Shown here: one piece after another, positions 16,718-23,356 of the stretch | Layout: every line of letters begins with the position of its first letter | Position numbering within the stretch: the stretch's first letter is position 1 | Source: SLFT01 sp964493075 | GTDB taxonomy: Bacteria > Hydrogenedentota > Hydrogenedentia > Hydrogenedentales > CAITNO01 | DNA: 23,356 nucleotides | Reading direction: 5' to 3' | NCBI GenBank assembly: GCA_964493075.1 | Contig: CAZBNU010000047.1 | Coordinates: forward strand, 1 to 23,356 | Position numbers and translations under genes: made by a program | The notes under the pieces: generated by a model | Database searches by the model: none | What the model saw: only the letters and a program-made list of their open reading frames with translations | Told to the model about the DNA's origin: nothing

Positions 16718-17974
16718 CTATATGCGTGACCAGCCTTTTTGGATTAGATCAAACGCTTCCTTGATTTCATCGTCGGTAATTGTCAAAGGAGGACTAACCC
16801 TGAGAACCTTTCCCGCCAAGGGGCCAAGAAAATGTACTCCTTTACGCTTGGAGGCGCGATACGCCTCCAACACGCATTGATTCGCCGTGGTATCATCTCC
16901 CATCTCTACACCATAAACCATGCCTTCCCCACGAACGTTTTTTATAAAGGGAAAATCTTTGCGCAGTGTTTCCAATCCCGCCTTGATTTTCCTGCCGGCC
17001 ATTCTTCCTTTTTTAACAATGTTCTCTTCTTTGAAAACATCCAGTGCGGCGCAAACCGCCGCGCAGGCACTGGTAGAACCACTATAGGTATCCGATCCTT
17101 CCCCGTACTGCAAGGCGCCAATAAGGTCGGAACGACCGACTACTGCTGCCGCAGGCTCCCCGTTTGCAAGACCCTTTCCCAAAACGACAAGGTCAGGCTG
17201 AACATCATACGTCTCGTAGGCATACATATTTCCTGTACGCCCGAAACAGGACTGCACTTCATCAAAAATGAACGGGATATAATGTGCATTGCACCATTGC
17301 TGCAACAATTGATGATACCATGCAGGGGGATGGTAGGAACCCTTTGCGCCCAGATAGGGCTCTGTAATCAAGAGTGCTATCTGGCCGGGATGGGCGGCTG
17401 CAAGTGCATCAAGTTCTTTCTGATAGAATTCCGGCGACTGAGGATAGTCAAGAGGAAACGAAATAAACCGTACATTTGGATTCGGGCTTGAATCCCCGGT
17501 AACATCTCCGGCCAATCCTTTTTTACCGTGAAAACCAAATCGTGTGGCGATAATGATGTAACGGTCGGGATTGAGTTTTAAGGCCGTCCACATCGCCTTT
17601 TGAATCCCTTCGGAACCACTCGCCGCCCACAAGACTTTCTGTGCATTGGGATTTGATTTCATACTTTTCAACAAACGGCGGGACGCCTCTACATGCAGCG
17701 GCGAGACCATGTTATAGGCATTGCGGGGAAGTCCTTTCTTGTACTTCTCGAAGTACTTCTCAAAATTGCGGTGTCCGTAACCCAAGTTTTGCACAAGCAC
17801 GCCCGATGTGAAATCAATTAGTCTGCGTCCGTCTACGGTATAGAGATACTGTCCTTTCGCCTTTTCCACCACCAACTGGGTTGGCGTATAGGTTGACTGG
17901 CCCCGTCCAATATAATCACTGCTGGTTTTACGTATGACATTCCCCAGCGGCTCGTCATCATGTTTTGCGTACAC
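16718..17974 (-). CDS. Class III PLP-dependent aminotransferase
   Basis: This is a fold-type I aminotransferase that moves an amino group between an omega-amino or amino-acid donor and a keto acid; the substrate is unknown. From the GTG at 17974 it has 418 residues. YLYTVDGRRLIDFTSGVLVQ starts the domain. AASGSEGIQKAMWTAL binds the cofactor phosphate, IFDEVQSCFGRTG contains D238, and VLGKGLANGEPAAAVVGR contains K267, the predicted Schiff-base lysine. GSTSACAAVCAALDV and RGEGMVYGVEM follow. I chose this GTG because AAAGGAAG lies about 7 bases upstream and the divergent promoter lies just beyond. An ATG at 18088 would add 38 unremarkable residues, has no Shine-Dalgarno and would run through that promoter. 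It ends 3 bases from the menD stop, convergently. Confidence 0.88.
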   Translation of the reverse strand: MYAKHDDEPLGNVIRKTSSDYIGRGQSTYTPTQLVVEKAKGQYLYTVDGRRLIDFTSGVLVQNLGYGHRNFEKYFEKYKKGLPRNAYNMVSPLHVEASRRLLKSMKSNPNAQKVLWAASGSEGIQKAMWTALKLNPDRYIIIATRFGFHGKKGLAGDVTGDSSPNPNVRFISFPLDYPQSPEFYQKELDALAAAHPGQIALLITEPYLGAKGSYHPPAWYHQLLQQWCNAHYIPFIFDEVQSCFGRTGNMYAYETYDVQPDLVVLGKGLANGEPAAAVVGRSDLIGALQYGEGSDTYSGSTSACAAVCAALDVFKEENIVKKGRMAGRKIKAGLETLRKDFPFIKNVRGEGMVYGVEMGDDTTANQCVLEAYRASKRKGVHFLGPLAGKVLRVSPPLTITDDEIKEAFDLIQKGWSRI

Positions 17975-18047
17975 AAATGCTTCCTTTCCATCTTTCAAGC
18001 ACAAATAGCGGATTTTTACAGGAGTAAACAGGCGGTCGCTTTTAGCC

Positions 18048-18076
18048 TTGTTTACGCCAACATAAGGTATTATAAT
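18048..18076 (+). promoter_or_regulatory. Promoter for the Tat-exported oxidoreductase, overlapping a divergent minus-strand promoter
   Basis: Plus strand: -35 TTGTTT (18048-18053), a 17-base spacer, perfect -10 TATAAT (18071-18076). The -10 lies in the self-complementary ATTATAAT (18069-18076), so the minus strand also has TATAAT (18074-18069), with TTCAAA (18098-18093) 18 bases upstream. Two ATGCAT palindromes at 18075-18080 and 18083-18088 flank the predicted start points. Confidence 0.5.
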
Positions 18077-18132
18077 GCATAGATGCATACGTTTTGAATT
18101 CTTTTTATGACTACCCTTCAGGAGATGCGATC

Positions 18133-19434
18133 ATGTCAGAATCAATATCCCGCAGAAGTTTTATACAGCGCACTTCTCTCGCTGCGAGCGTTGGTGCAAG
18201 CGGCCTGCTAAATCAGCGCGTATACGGCGCCAATGAGCGCATCCGTGTGGGCGTCATCGGCACTGCAAACAGAGGCGGCCAATTGATTGATGCCATAAAA
18301 CCGCACACACAGGCCGAAATAGTCGGCCTTTGTGATATTCATGACGTGGCGCTGCAACGCTGGACGGCGGCCTACCCCGCTGCCGTCTGCCACAAAGATT
18401 TCAGGGAAATGCTTGACCGGGATGACATTGACGCCATTGTTATTGCCACGCCGGATCACTGGCATGCACTGTTAACTATTCAAGCCTGCGAATCAGGCAA
18501 AGATGTTTACGTTGAAAAGCCCTTGTCGTTGACCATACACGAAGGGCGGCGCATGATAGAGGCAGCACGCCGCACGGAAAAAATTGTGCAGGTGGGATTG
18601 CAGCGCCGCGCCTCAAAAATGTATGCAGAACTGGTTGACATGGTACAAAGTGGTGTTATCGGTAAGGTAACGGTTGCCCATTGTTACCGTGTCAGCAACA
18701 TGGCGCCTACAGGAATCGGAAAAGTGATGCCAACCGACCCGCCCAAAGATTTGGATTGGGACATGTTTATCGGGCCGCAGGCCATGCGCCCCTATCAGGA
18801 AAACATCACTCCCTACAAATTCAGATGGTGGCGTGCGTATTCCTCCCAAATCGGTAATTGGGGTGTTCACTACTTCGACCTGGTCCGGTGGTTGCTCAAC
18901 GAACAGGCGCCAACAGCCGTCTCCGCCCACGGCGGACGTTTCGCCGTTGATGACGACCGCACCATTCCCGATACCATGCAGGCCACTTACGAACTACCAT
19001 CCGGCTGTCTGCTCGTATTCGGGCAATATGAGGCAAGTGGCAACACTCCCTTCCCAAAACCAGCGGAAATCGAATTGCGCGGCACGAAAGGAACACTTTA
19101 CGCCCGCGGCAACCGTTATGAAATTGTGCCGGAACGTGGTGGACAATTCCAGTCCAACGAACCCCGTATGGATCCGGATATGAATACAGTGGATGACGGG
19201 GACGTAACAGCCGCGCTCATGGGTAATTTCTTTGATTGCATAAAAAGCCGGAAAACACCTTTGAGCGATGTTGCGGAAGGCCACTACTCTACCTGCTTTG
19301 CCCACCTGGCAAACATTGCTCTTGAAACACAGGCCTACCTGAAGTGGGACGGTGCCGCCGAACAGTTCACCAACAACGATGCCGCCAACAAACTTCTCCA
19401 TTATGAATATCGCTCTCCCTGGAAATTGGGATAG
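18133..19434 (+). CDS. Tat-exported Gfo/Idh/MocA-family oxidoreductase
   Basis: This is an NAD(P)-dependent sugar or cyclitol oxidoreductase of unknown substrate, exported folded with its cofactor. The 433-residue protein begins with a twin-arginine signal (SRRSFIQRTSLAASVGASG, R7-R8). Next come the Rossmann start RVGVIGTANRGGQ, DIDAIVIATPDHWHALLTIQ, and the family's EKP signature VEKPLSL (E128-K129-P130). The catalytic region NWGVHYFDLVRWLL carries H246 and D249. The C-terminal part has EIELRGTKGTLYARG. ATG 18133 is set by AGGAG 8 bases upstream, and the upstream TTG extension is rejected. Genes of this kind are expanded in planctomycetes and relatives and usually act on glycan breakdown products. 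It is the single-gene partner of the divergent aminotransferase. Confidence 0.93.
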   Translation: MSESISRRSFIQRTSLAASVGASGLLNQRVYGANERIRVGVIGTANRGGQLIDAIKPHTQAEIVGLCDIHDVALQRWTAAYPAAVCHKDFREMLDRDDIDAIVIATPDHWHALLTIQACESGKDVYVEKPLSLTIHEGRRMIEAARRTEKIVQVGLQRRASKMYAELVDMVQSGVIGKVTVAHCYRVSNMAPTGIGKVMPTDPPKDLDWDMFIGPQAMRPYQENITPYKFRWWRAYSSQIGNWGVHYFDLVRWLLNEQAPTAVSAHGGRFAVDDDRTIPDTMQATYELPSGCLLVFGQYEASGNTPFPKPAEIELRGTKGTLYARGNRYEIVPERGGQFQSNEPRMDPDMNTVDDGDVTAALMGNFFDCIKSRKTPLSDVAEGHYSTCFAHLANIALETQAYLKWDGAAEQFTNNDAANKLLHYEYRSPWKLG

Positions 19435-19450
19435 GGGAACGATGAACAAT

Positions 19451-19479
19451 TTGCTTACCATAGTAATCATTGGTATAAA
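19451..19479 (+). promoter_or_regulatory. Extended -10 promoter of the metalloregulator gene with an overlapping inverted repeat
   Basis: TTGCTT (19451-19456), a 17-base spacer, then TATAAA (19474-19479) preceded by TGG, which makes an extended -10. An inverted repeat TACCA-10 bases-TGGTA (19456-19475) spans the spacer and reaches into the -10. A repressor bound there would block polymerase. This is a candidate site for autoregulation by the DtxR/MntR-like protein encoded downstream. Confidence 0.55.
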
Positions 19480-19564
19480 ATAGTTAACAGAAACAGAAAA
19501 CATGCGCTAATATCGGAAAATGACCTGTGACTGACATCTGTGACATTATAGGAGTATGGTGATA

Positions 19565-20080
19565 ATGAATACTCCCCCCGAGGGAATCCGCGATTTTCGC
19601 GAGCGCGACATGAGCACGGAAGGATCCGCATGGCGTGAATACACTTATACCAATTTATCTCATTCCAGGGCACACTATCTTCTGGCAATAGAATCGTTGC
19701 GAAACGAATTGGGCTATGCACGAACCACGGATGTCGCAGAAATGCTTGAAGTTTCCCGAGGCGCCGCTTCGATGGCACTATCACAACTGAAAAAACGGGG
19801 CTGGGTAACAGAAGACCCCAACCGTTTTTTGCTGCTCACAGAGGACGGACAACGGATTACGGAGTTGGTCTCCAATAACTTTGACATACTCCGCTGTTTT
19901 TTTGAAGAGATTCTCGGCCTGAAGAAAGATGATGCGCTGACCGATGCTTGCAAAATGGAGCATCTTATCAATATCGAAACGGGGGAGAGGCTGCAGAAAC
20001 TTACCGCCATGATTATGAGTAACCGTGATTTTTTCGCAAAGATAAAACGCCAGATGGCAAAAATGGCAGATGCGGACTAA
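19565..20080 (+). CDS. DtxR/MntR-family metal-dependent transcriptional regulator
   Basis: It is likely a repressor that binds DNA when loaded with Fe(II) or Mn(II). The 171 residues consist of a winged helix (about 35-100: YARTTDVAEMLEVSRGAASM, LKKRGWV, FLLLTEDGQRI) and a dimerisation/metal domain (ILGLKKDDALTDACKMEHLI). There is no third SH3-like domain, so the length is closer to MntR/short DtxR proteins. Aligned with DtxR, the primary-site ligands M10, C102, E105 and H106 become H37, C129, E132 and H133. The ancillary ligands H79, E83 and H98 become F106, R110 and L125. ATG 19565 is 10 bases from GGAG; ATG 19556 directly abuts GGAG and GTG 19559 is 4 bases away. No metal transporter is adjacent, so the targets are unknown. 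Confidence 0.85.
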   Translation: MNTPPEGIRDFRERDMSTEGSAWREYTYTNLSHSRAHYLLAIESLRNELGYARTTDVAEMLEVSRGAASMALSQLKKRGWVTEDPNRFLLLTEDGQRITELVSNNFDILRCFFEEILGLKKDDALTDACKMEHLINIETGERLQKLTAMIMSNRDFFAKIKRQMAKMADAD

Positions 20081-20102
20081 ACTTTCCATTTCCGCCAAAA
20101 CA

Positions 20103-21557
20103 TTATAGATTTCTGTCAGCAATCAACGCATCTGTATGGGCATCGATAGATTCGCCCTTCTCACTTATTTTCCTGGCATACGCGGCTAGCGCATGGGTGA
20201 ATGTAAAATCAACCTTTGTCGATGTTTTTGGGTCAAATTGCTGGAAGACATCTTTCTTGTCTGCTACCCGAAGGAATCGCTGGACCCATTCACGTTCCGT
20301 CATGATAACCCTGTATAATTTTCCTCGTTCAAGGGTGCTGCCGACCGACCATGTCAAGTCTTCCCGATCATAGTCTAATCTTGCCTTAAACCCGGCCCAT
20401 TCCGTTCTACCGCGCTTTTCCTGTACCAATCCGGCAACATAAGTCTCAATCTGTTCCGCAGTTAAGTTGCAAGCAAGCAGGTCGGCGCCCCGTTGTCCTC
20501 CAGTCCTAAACAAATCATTTACGTCCACATCGCCTGCAAAGAGACCACTGCGCATTATCTGCGCGGTATGACAAAAGGCAATATCGCATTGGGCGTAGTC
20601 TCTGATGGCAGCGGCGGCAAGAGCAGCCACCTGAACGACATTCACAAAGCGAGTGGCATGACCGACCACTTCCGTGGCTTCTGGACAGATTTCCTGCTCC
20701 ACCTGCGCGATCCAGTCAATCATATCCTTATCCGGGACTATTTTATCGTGCGCCATCTCTACAAGGCTTCCTTCGTATGAAGCAAACTTTTTCTCTTCCA
20801 AATCCACGGTTACGTCCAACCGTCCGACATATTGTGCGTAATGTCCTGCCTGGACAATAAGCGCTTTTGTTTCAGGAACCACAACAGGTGTTTTCAACAC
20901 TTCGTGTGTATGGGCACTCAAAAACAAGTCCACTTGGGGCGCCATCGCCGACAACCGTGCGCATTCCTTCGAACCAATATGGGCGACCACTACCAAAAGG
21001 TCAACCTTTGGCTCTAACCGTTTCGCCTCTGCCGAAAGACGCGCACCATCCTCAGCGACACTGGTGCGTATGTTGGTCATGCCCATAATCCCAACACGTA
21101 TCTTGTTTACCTCAACAATAGTCGAAGGTGTAAAAACAAGATTGCCCTTATCATCAAAGTGATTAAGGCACAACATGGCATATCCCGCCAGGGCTTCATA
21201 CTCCTGCAAAACCTGCGGGGAACTGTCAATATCATGGTTCCCAACAGCACCGGCGGTATATCCCATTCTCCCCATGGCTTCATACATAATCCGGCTCTTT
21301 GTCAGATAAGCCACTAAATCTCCCTTTTCCATAACATCACCCCCGTCAAGGAGCATAATATCATCCCGTTGGGAGCGCATTTCCTTCACGTAACCAGCAA
21401 GATAGGGCACCCCACCCAGGTTGTCAGGGCCTGGCTTGATATAATCGTGCATATCATTGGTATAGAGAATCAGAAGAGAGGCGGTATCGGCATACAATGA
21501 CGCTGTCGCCAGAGAAAGAAGGAGTGTAAAGTATGAAAGCATTTTTATGCCGGGCAT
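20103..21557 (-). CDS. Exported UshA/5'-nucleotidase-like metallophosphoesterase
   Basis: This is a periplasmic dimetal phosphoesterase, probably acting on nucleotides or similar. The 484 residues begin with a signal peptide (MLSYFTLLLSLATASLYADT). The calcineurin-like metal motifs follow: LYTNDMHD (D35, H37), LLDGGDVMEKGD (D74), GAVGNHDID (N107, H108), VVAHIGS (H193) and SAHTHE (H216, H218). The C-terminal 5'-nucleotidase domain starts near VVGHATRFVNV. It is divergent: where UshA-type enzymes have a Gly-rich NGGGIR-like substrate motif, this has FCHTAQIMRSGLF, so nucleotide specificity is uncertain. ATG 21557 is chosen because GGAG is 9 bases upstream; the ATG at 21572 precedes that site. 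It lies 95 bases after pyrE on the same strand, so a link to pyrimidine salvage is possible. Confidence 0.88.
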   Translation of the reverse strand: MPGIKMLSYFTLLLSLATASLYADTASLLILYTNDMHDYIKPGPDNLGGVPYLAGYVKEMRSQRDDIMLLDGGDVMEKGDLVAYLTKSRIMYEAMGRMGYTAGAVGNHDIDSSPQVLQEYEALAGYAMLCLNHFDDKGNLVFTPSTIVEVNKIRVGIMGMTNIRTSVAEDGARLSAEAKRLEPKVDLLVVVAHIGSKECARLSAMAPQVDLFLSAHTHEVLKTPVVVPETKALIVQAGHYAQYVGRLDVTVDLEEKKFASYEGSLVEMAHDKIVPDKDMIDWIAQVEQEICPEATEVVGHATRFVNVVQVAALAAAAIRDYAQCDIAFCHTAQIMRSGLFAGDVDVNDLFRTGGQRGADLLACNLTAEQIETYVAGLVQEKRGRTEWAGFKARLDYDREDLTWSVGSTLERGKLYRVIMTEREWVQRFLRVADKKDVFQQFDPKTSTKVDFTFTHALAAYARKISEKGESIDAHTDALIADRNL

Positions 21558-21652
21558 AGTAAAAATCTCCATTATTGATTTATGGTTCTATACAGACCGG
21601 TTTGCGCAGGGCTACGGCTTGCTTACCAGGAACGACAGTGAACTGAACTTCT

Positions 21653-22228
21653 CTACAGGATAATATCATCCGGGTCCATGGCTGACGTTTGTTTCAAATC
21701 ATCGGGGAGTGCATCAGGATCAAAACTCTCCATCGCCAGTCGTGCAAGCGGCTTATAGGGACAATCAAAGCCCGCCTGACCGCCACTACGATCAATAAGA
21801 ACGGATACGCCAACCACTGCTGCGCCACGGTTCTGCAGATGGGTGATGGTTTTTGCAACGGAACCACCTGTAGTCACAATATCTTCAACTACCAATACCC
21901 GTTCCCCCTGTCTTAAGGAAAAGCCGCGCTTCAGCGCCATGCCGCCGTTTCCATCTTTTTCTGTGAAAGCGGCACGGCATTTCAGGTGTCTTGCCGTTTC
22001 GTAGGCCAACAAAATACCGCCTGTCGCAGGCCCAACGACCAAATCTACCTGTTCCTCTGAAAATTCCTGCGCCATGGCAGCGCACAGTTTTTCCGTACTC
22101 TCCGGATATTGCAGCACCCGTGCCGCCTGCAAGAACTGACGGCCATGCCTGCCGCTTGTATAAATAAAGTGGCCTTCCAACAAGGCACCTGTATCCCTAA
22201 ATATCTGCACTACCTGATCTGCATTCAT
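21653..22228 (-). CDS. pyrE: Orotate phosphoribosyltransferase
   Basis: It converts orotate and PRPP to orotidine 5'-monophosphate, step five of UMP synthesis. The 191 residues show the TSGRHGRQFLQAARVL segment of the Thermus-type OPRT subgroup, VDLVVGPATGGILLAYETAR, a flexible-loop stretch FTEKDGNGGMALKRGF, and the PRPP-binding motif VLVVEDIVTTGGSV (residues 111-124, acidic pair E115-D116). The start codon overlaps the pyrF stop in an ATGA arrangement, which implies translational coupling. No pyr attenuator is visible between the genes. Confidence 0.95.
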   Translation of the reverse strand: MNADQVVQIFRDTGALLEGHFIYTSGRHGRQFLQAARVLQYPESTEKLCAAMAQEFSEEQVDLVVGPATGGILLAYETARHLKCRAAFTEKDGNGGMALKRGFSLRQGERVLVVEDIVTTGGSVAKTITHLQNRGAAVVGVSVLIDRSGGQAGFDCPYKPLARLAMESFDPDALPDDLKQTSAMDPDDIIL

Positions 22229-22911
22229 ACTTCCATTTCCTTTATAATCATTTCTGCTGCCTGTTCTGGATTGGGATGTTTGAGTATGGGACGCCCCACG
22301 ACCACCATGGACGCACCGGCAAGCGCTGCCTCACGGGGGGTCATGACACGCTTCTGGTCGTCCAGCGCCGCCCAATCAGGACGAACGCCGGGCGTTACAA
22401 TCAGCGGTTCCATGCCAAGCGTTTTGCGCAAGGTTGCCAACTCACGAGGCGAACATACGATACCATGAGCGCCCGCATCTATGGCAAGTTTGGCAAGGCG
22501 GCACACCGCTTGTTCTGGTGTTTCTGAAAGACCTAACTCATTCCTCAAAGCACTTTCATTCAAACTTGTAAGAATCGTCACCGCCAGGATCCGTGTGGGC
22601 GTTCCTTCAACGGCCACACGAGCTGCTTCGATCATGGCGTGGCCACCGGACGCATGTAGGGTAAACAAGTCAACACCCAGATCAGCAGCGCCTTTTGCGG
22701 CATGGGCCACGGTATTGGGTATATCATGATATTTGAGGTCAAGAAAAACCCGTTTTCCCTTTTTCTGCACCGCACGGACGATGGCCGGGCCCAAGCGTGT
22801 AAACAACTGCGCGCCTATTTTGAACCAGTCGCAGGTGTTACAGGCACTCACTGCCGCCAGCGCTTCTTTGCGCGTGTCCATATCGAGCACAACAATAAGT
22901 TCGGTTTTCAT
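22225..22911 (-). CDS. pyrF: Orotidine 5'-phosphate decarboxylase
   Basis: It decarboxylates OMP to UMP, the last step of de novo pyrimidine synthesis. The 228-residue TIM barrel has LIVVLDMDT at the first strand, WFKIGAQLF, and the catalytic segment VFLDLKYHDIPNTV with D58, K60 and D63 (the D-x-K-x-x-D charge network). TLHASGG and IVTPGVRPDW follow, and the phosphate-binding end is ASMVVVGRPIL. ATG 22911 is preferred over ATG 22932 because GGAG sits 9 bases upstream of it and within the longer version. It forms a pair with pyrE through a 4-base overlap and is divergent from the oxidoreductase at the window end. Confidence 0.96.
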   Translation of the reverse strand: MKTELIVVLDMDTRKEALAAVSACNTCDWFKIGAQLFTRLGPAIVRAVQKKGKRVFLDLKYHDIPNTVAHAAKGAADLGVDLFTLHASGGHAMIEAARVAVEGTPTRILAVTILTSLNESALRNELGLSETPEQAVCRLAKLAIDAGAHGIVCSPRELATLRKTLGMEPLIVTPGVRPDWAALDDQKRVMTPREAALAGASMVVVGRPILKHPNPEQAAEMIIKEMEV

Positions 22912-23034
22912 AATGGTCCACTCCAACTTCATGTCAAGGATTCATAAGCATGGTCTTTACAGCACTAACTTTATCATACTTTAGACTTATTCAAGTAGTC
23001 ACAATTCATTTTTTGCTCTGTAAGGAGCAGAAAG

Positions 23035-23064
23035 TTCGCTGATTGTTTCGCATTATCATATAAT
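23035..23064 (+). promoter_or_regulatory. Candidate promoter for the right-end oxidoreductase gene
   Basis: A perfect -10 TATAAT (23059-23064) has a weak -35 TTCGCT (23035-23040) at an 18-base spacing. Transcription would start about 55-60 bases before the ATG at 23129. The 217-base divergent gap holds no other clear element. Confidence 0.4.
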
Positions 23065-23128
23065 TTTGCAATTGGGCATAAAAATACATTATGTTTCACT
23101 TATGCGACATTGCCTGAAAGGAACCACA

Positions 23129-23356
23129 ATGAAACGACGCACTTTTCTTGCCGGAGCCGCTGCGAGTACAGTGGCTGCCTCTTTTATGGCGCCAGCACAA
23201 AACAACACCTCTGAAAAGAAACGATACAAAGCCTGCATCATAGGCGACACAAAACATGGGGGATATGGGCACAGTTTGCATCTCTTATGGTCCTTGCGCA
23301 ATGATGTTGATGTTGTGGCCCTTTCCGACCCAGACGAAGGAGGACGCAATAAGTTT
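23129..23356 (+). CDS. Tat-exported Gfo/Idh/MocA-like oxidoreductase, N-terminal fragment cut by window end
   Basis: Only the first 76 residues are present. They begin with a twin-arginine signal (MKRRTFLAGAAASTVAASFM) and continue into a Rossmann-like start (YKACIIGDTKHGGYGHSLHL, then DVDVVALSDPDEGG). That spacing, with an acidic residue after the second strand, is typical of NAD-binding Gfo/Idh/MocA proteins. The glycine loop is longer than the usual G-x-G-x-x-G, with GDTKHGGYGH in its place, as in some exported members of the family. AAAGGA lies 7 bases before the ATG. It is a second member of the same broad family as the gene at 18133. The family call is likely but rests on a short fragment. 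Confidence 0.75.
   Translation, partial: MKRRTFLAGAAASTVAASFMAPAQNNTSEKKRYKACIIGDTKHGGYGHSLHLLWSLRNDVDVVALSDPDEGGRNKF

Noticed and set aside
16832..17491. 219-codon plus-strand reading frame
   Set aside because: It lies wholly antisense to the well-supported aminotransferase and its translation has no recognisable domain.
22912..22950. TTGACA directly upstream of pyrF as a -35 box
   Set aside because: At 17 bases spacing the -10 would fall on the start codon and lacks consensus; the match is probably chance.

Overview
The window is chromosomal DNA from a free-living, probably Gram-negative heterotrophic bacterium. Two Tat-exported Gfo/Idh/MocA oxidoreductases, a formylglycine sulfatase, a sigma-like domain fused to a membrane and extracytoplasmic part, and a tail-anchored TPR protein recall the planctomycete/Lentisphaerae/Hydrogenedentota type of genome. 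The phylum is inference from gene content only. I see no tRNA, rRNA, insertion sequence, prophage or CRISPR array. Both ends cut through genes.

Layout. 1-4336 (minus strand): a carbon-starvation-type transporter (cstA, cut at its C-terminus), a class I mannose-6-phosphate isomerase (manA) and a sulfatase. A conspicuous GATTTC-repeat inverted repeat lies just after the sulfatase stop codon. 4563-7121 (plus): an alpha-glucan phosphorylase, followed by a hairpin terminator that lies partly inside the convergent next gene. 7157-13332 (minus), in transcription order from 13332: a TPR/tail-anchor protein, a group 2-like sigma-70 factor, a 404-base gap, a large ECF-sigma-like/transmembrane/extracytoplasmic fusion protein, an exported alpha/beta hydrolase and a ketopantoate-reductase-family enzyme. 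13591-16714 (plus): menF and menD, the first steps of classical menaquinone synthesis from chorismate. 16718-19434: a class III aminotransferase (minus) divergent from a Tat-exported oxidoreductase (plus), apparently from overlapping promoters. 19565-20080 (plus): a DtxR/MntR-like metalloregulator with a good promoter. 20103-22911 (minus): pyrF and pyrE with a 4-base overlap, then an exported UshA-like metallophosphoesterase. 23129-end (plus): a second Tat-exported oxidoreductase, cut by the window end.

Most of the genes are metabolic: glycogen breakdown, mannose-6-phosphate interconversion, desulfation, menaquinone and UMP synthesis, and periplasmic sugar oxidoreduction. The most unusual element is the 751-residue fusion at 9021-11276. 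An ECF-sigma-like N-terminal half is joined through one membrane span to beta-rich extracytoplasmic domains, and its proline linker is encoded by an uninterrupted run of nine cytosines. Loss or gain of one base there would remove the outer part and leave the sigma-like/membrane part. Next in interest are the metalloregulator that keeps a primary metal site but lacks the ancillary-site ligands, and the GATTTC inverted repeat.
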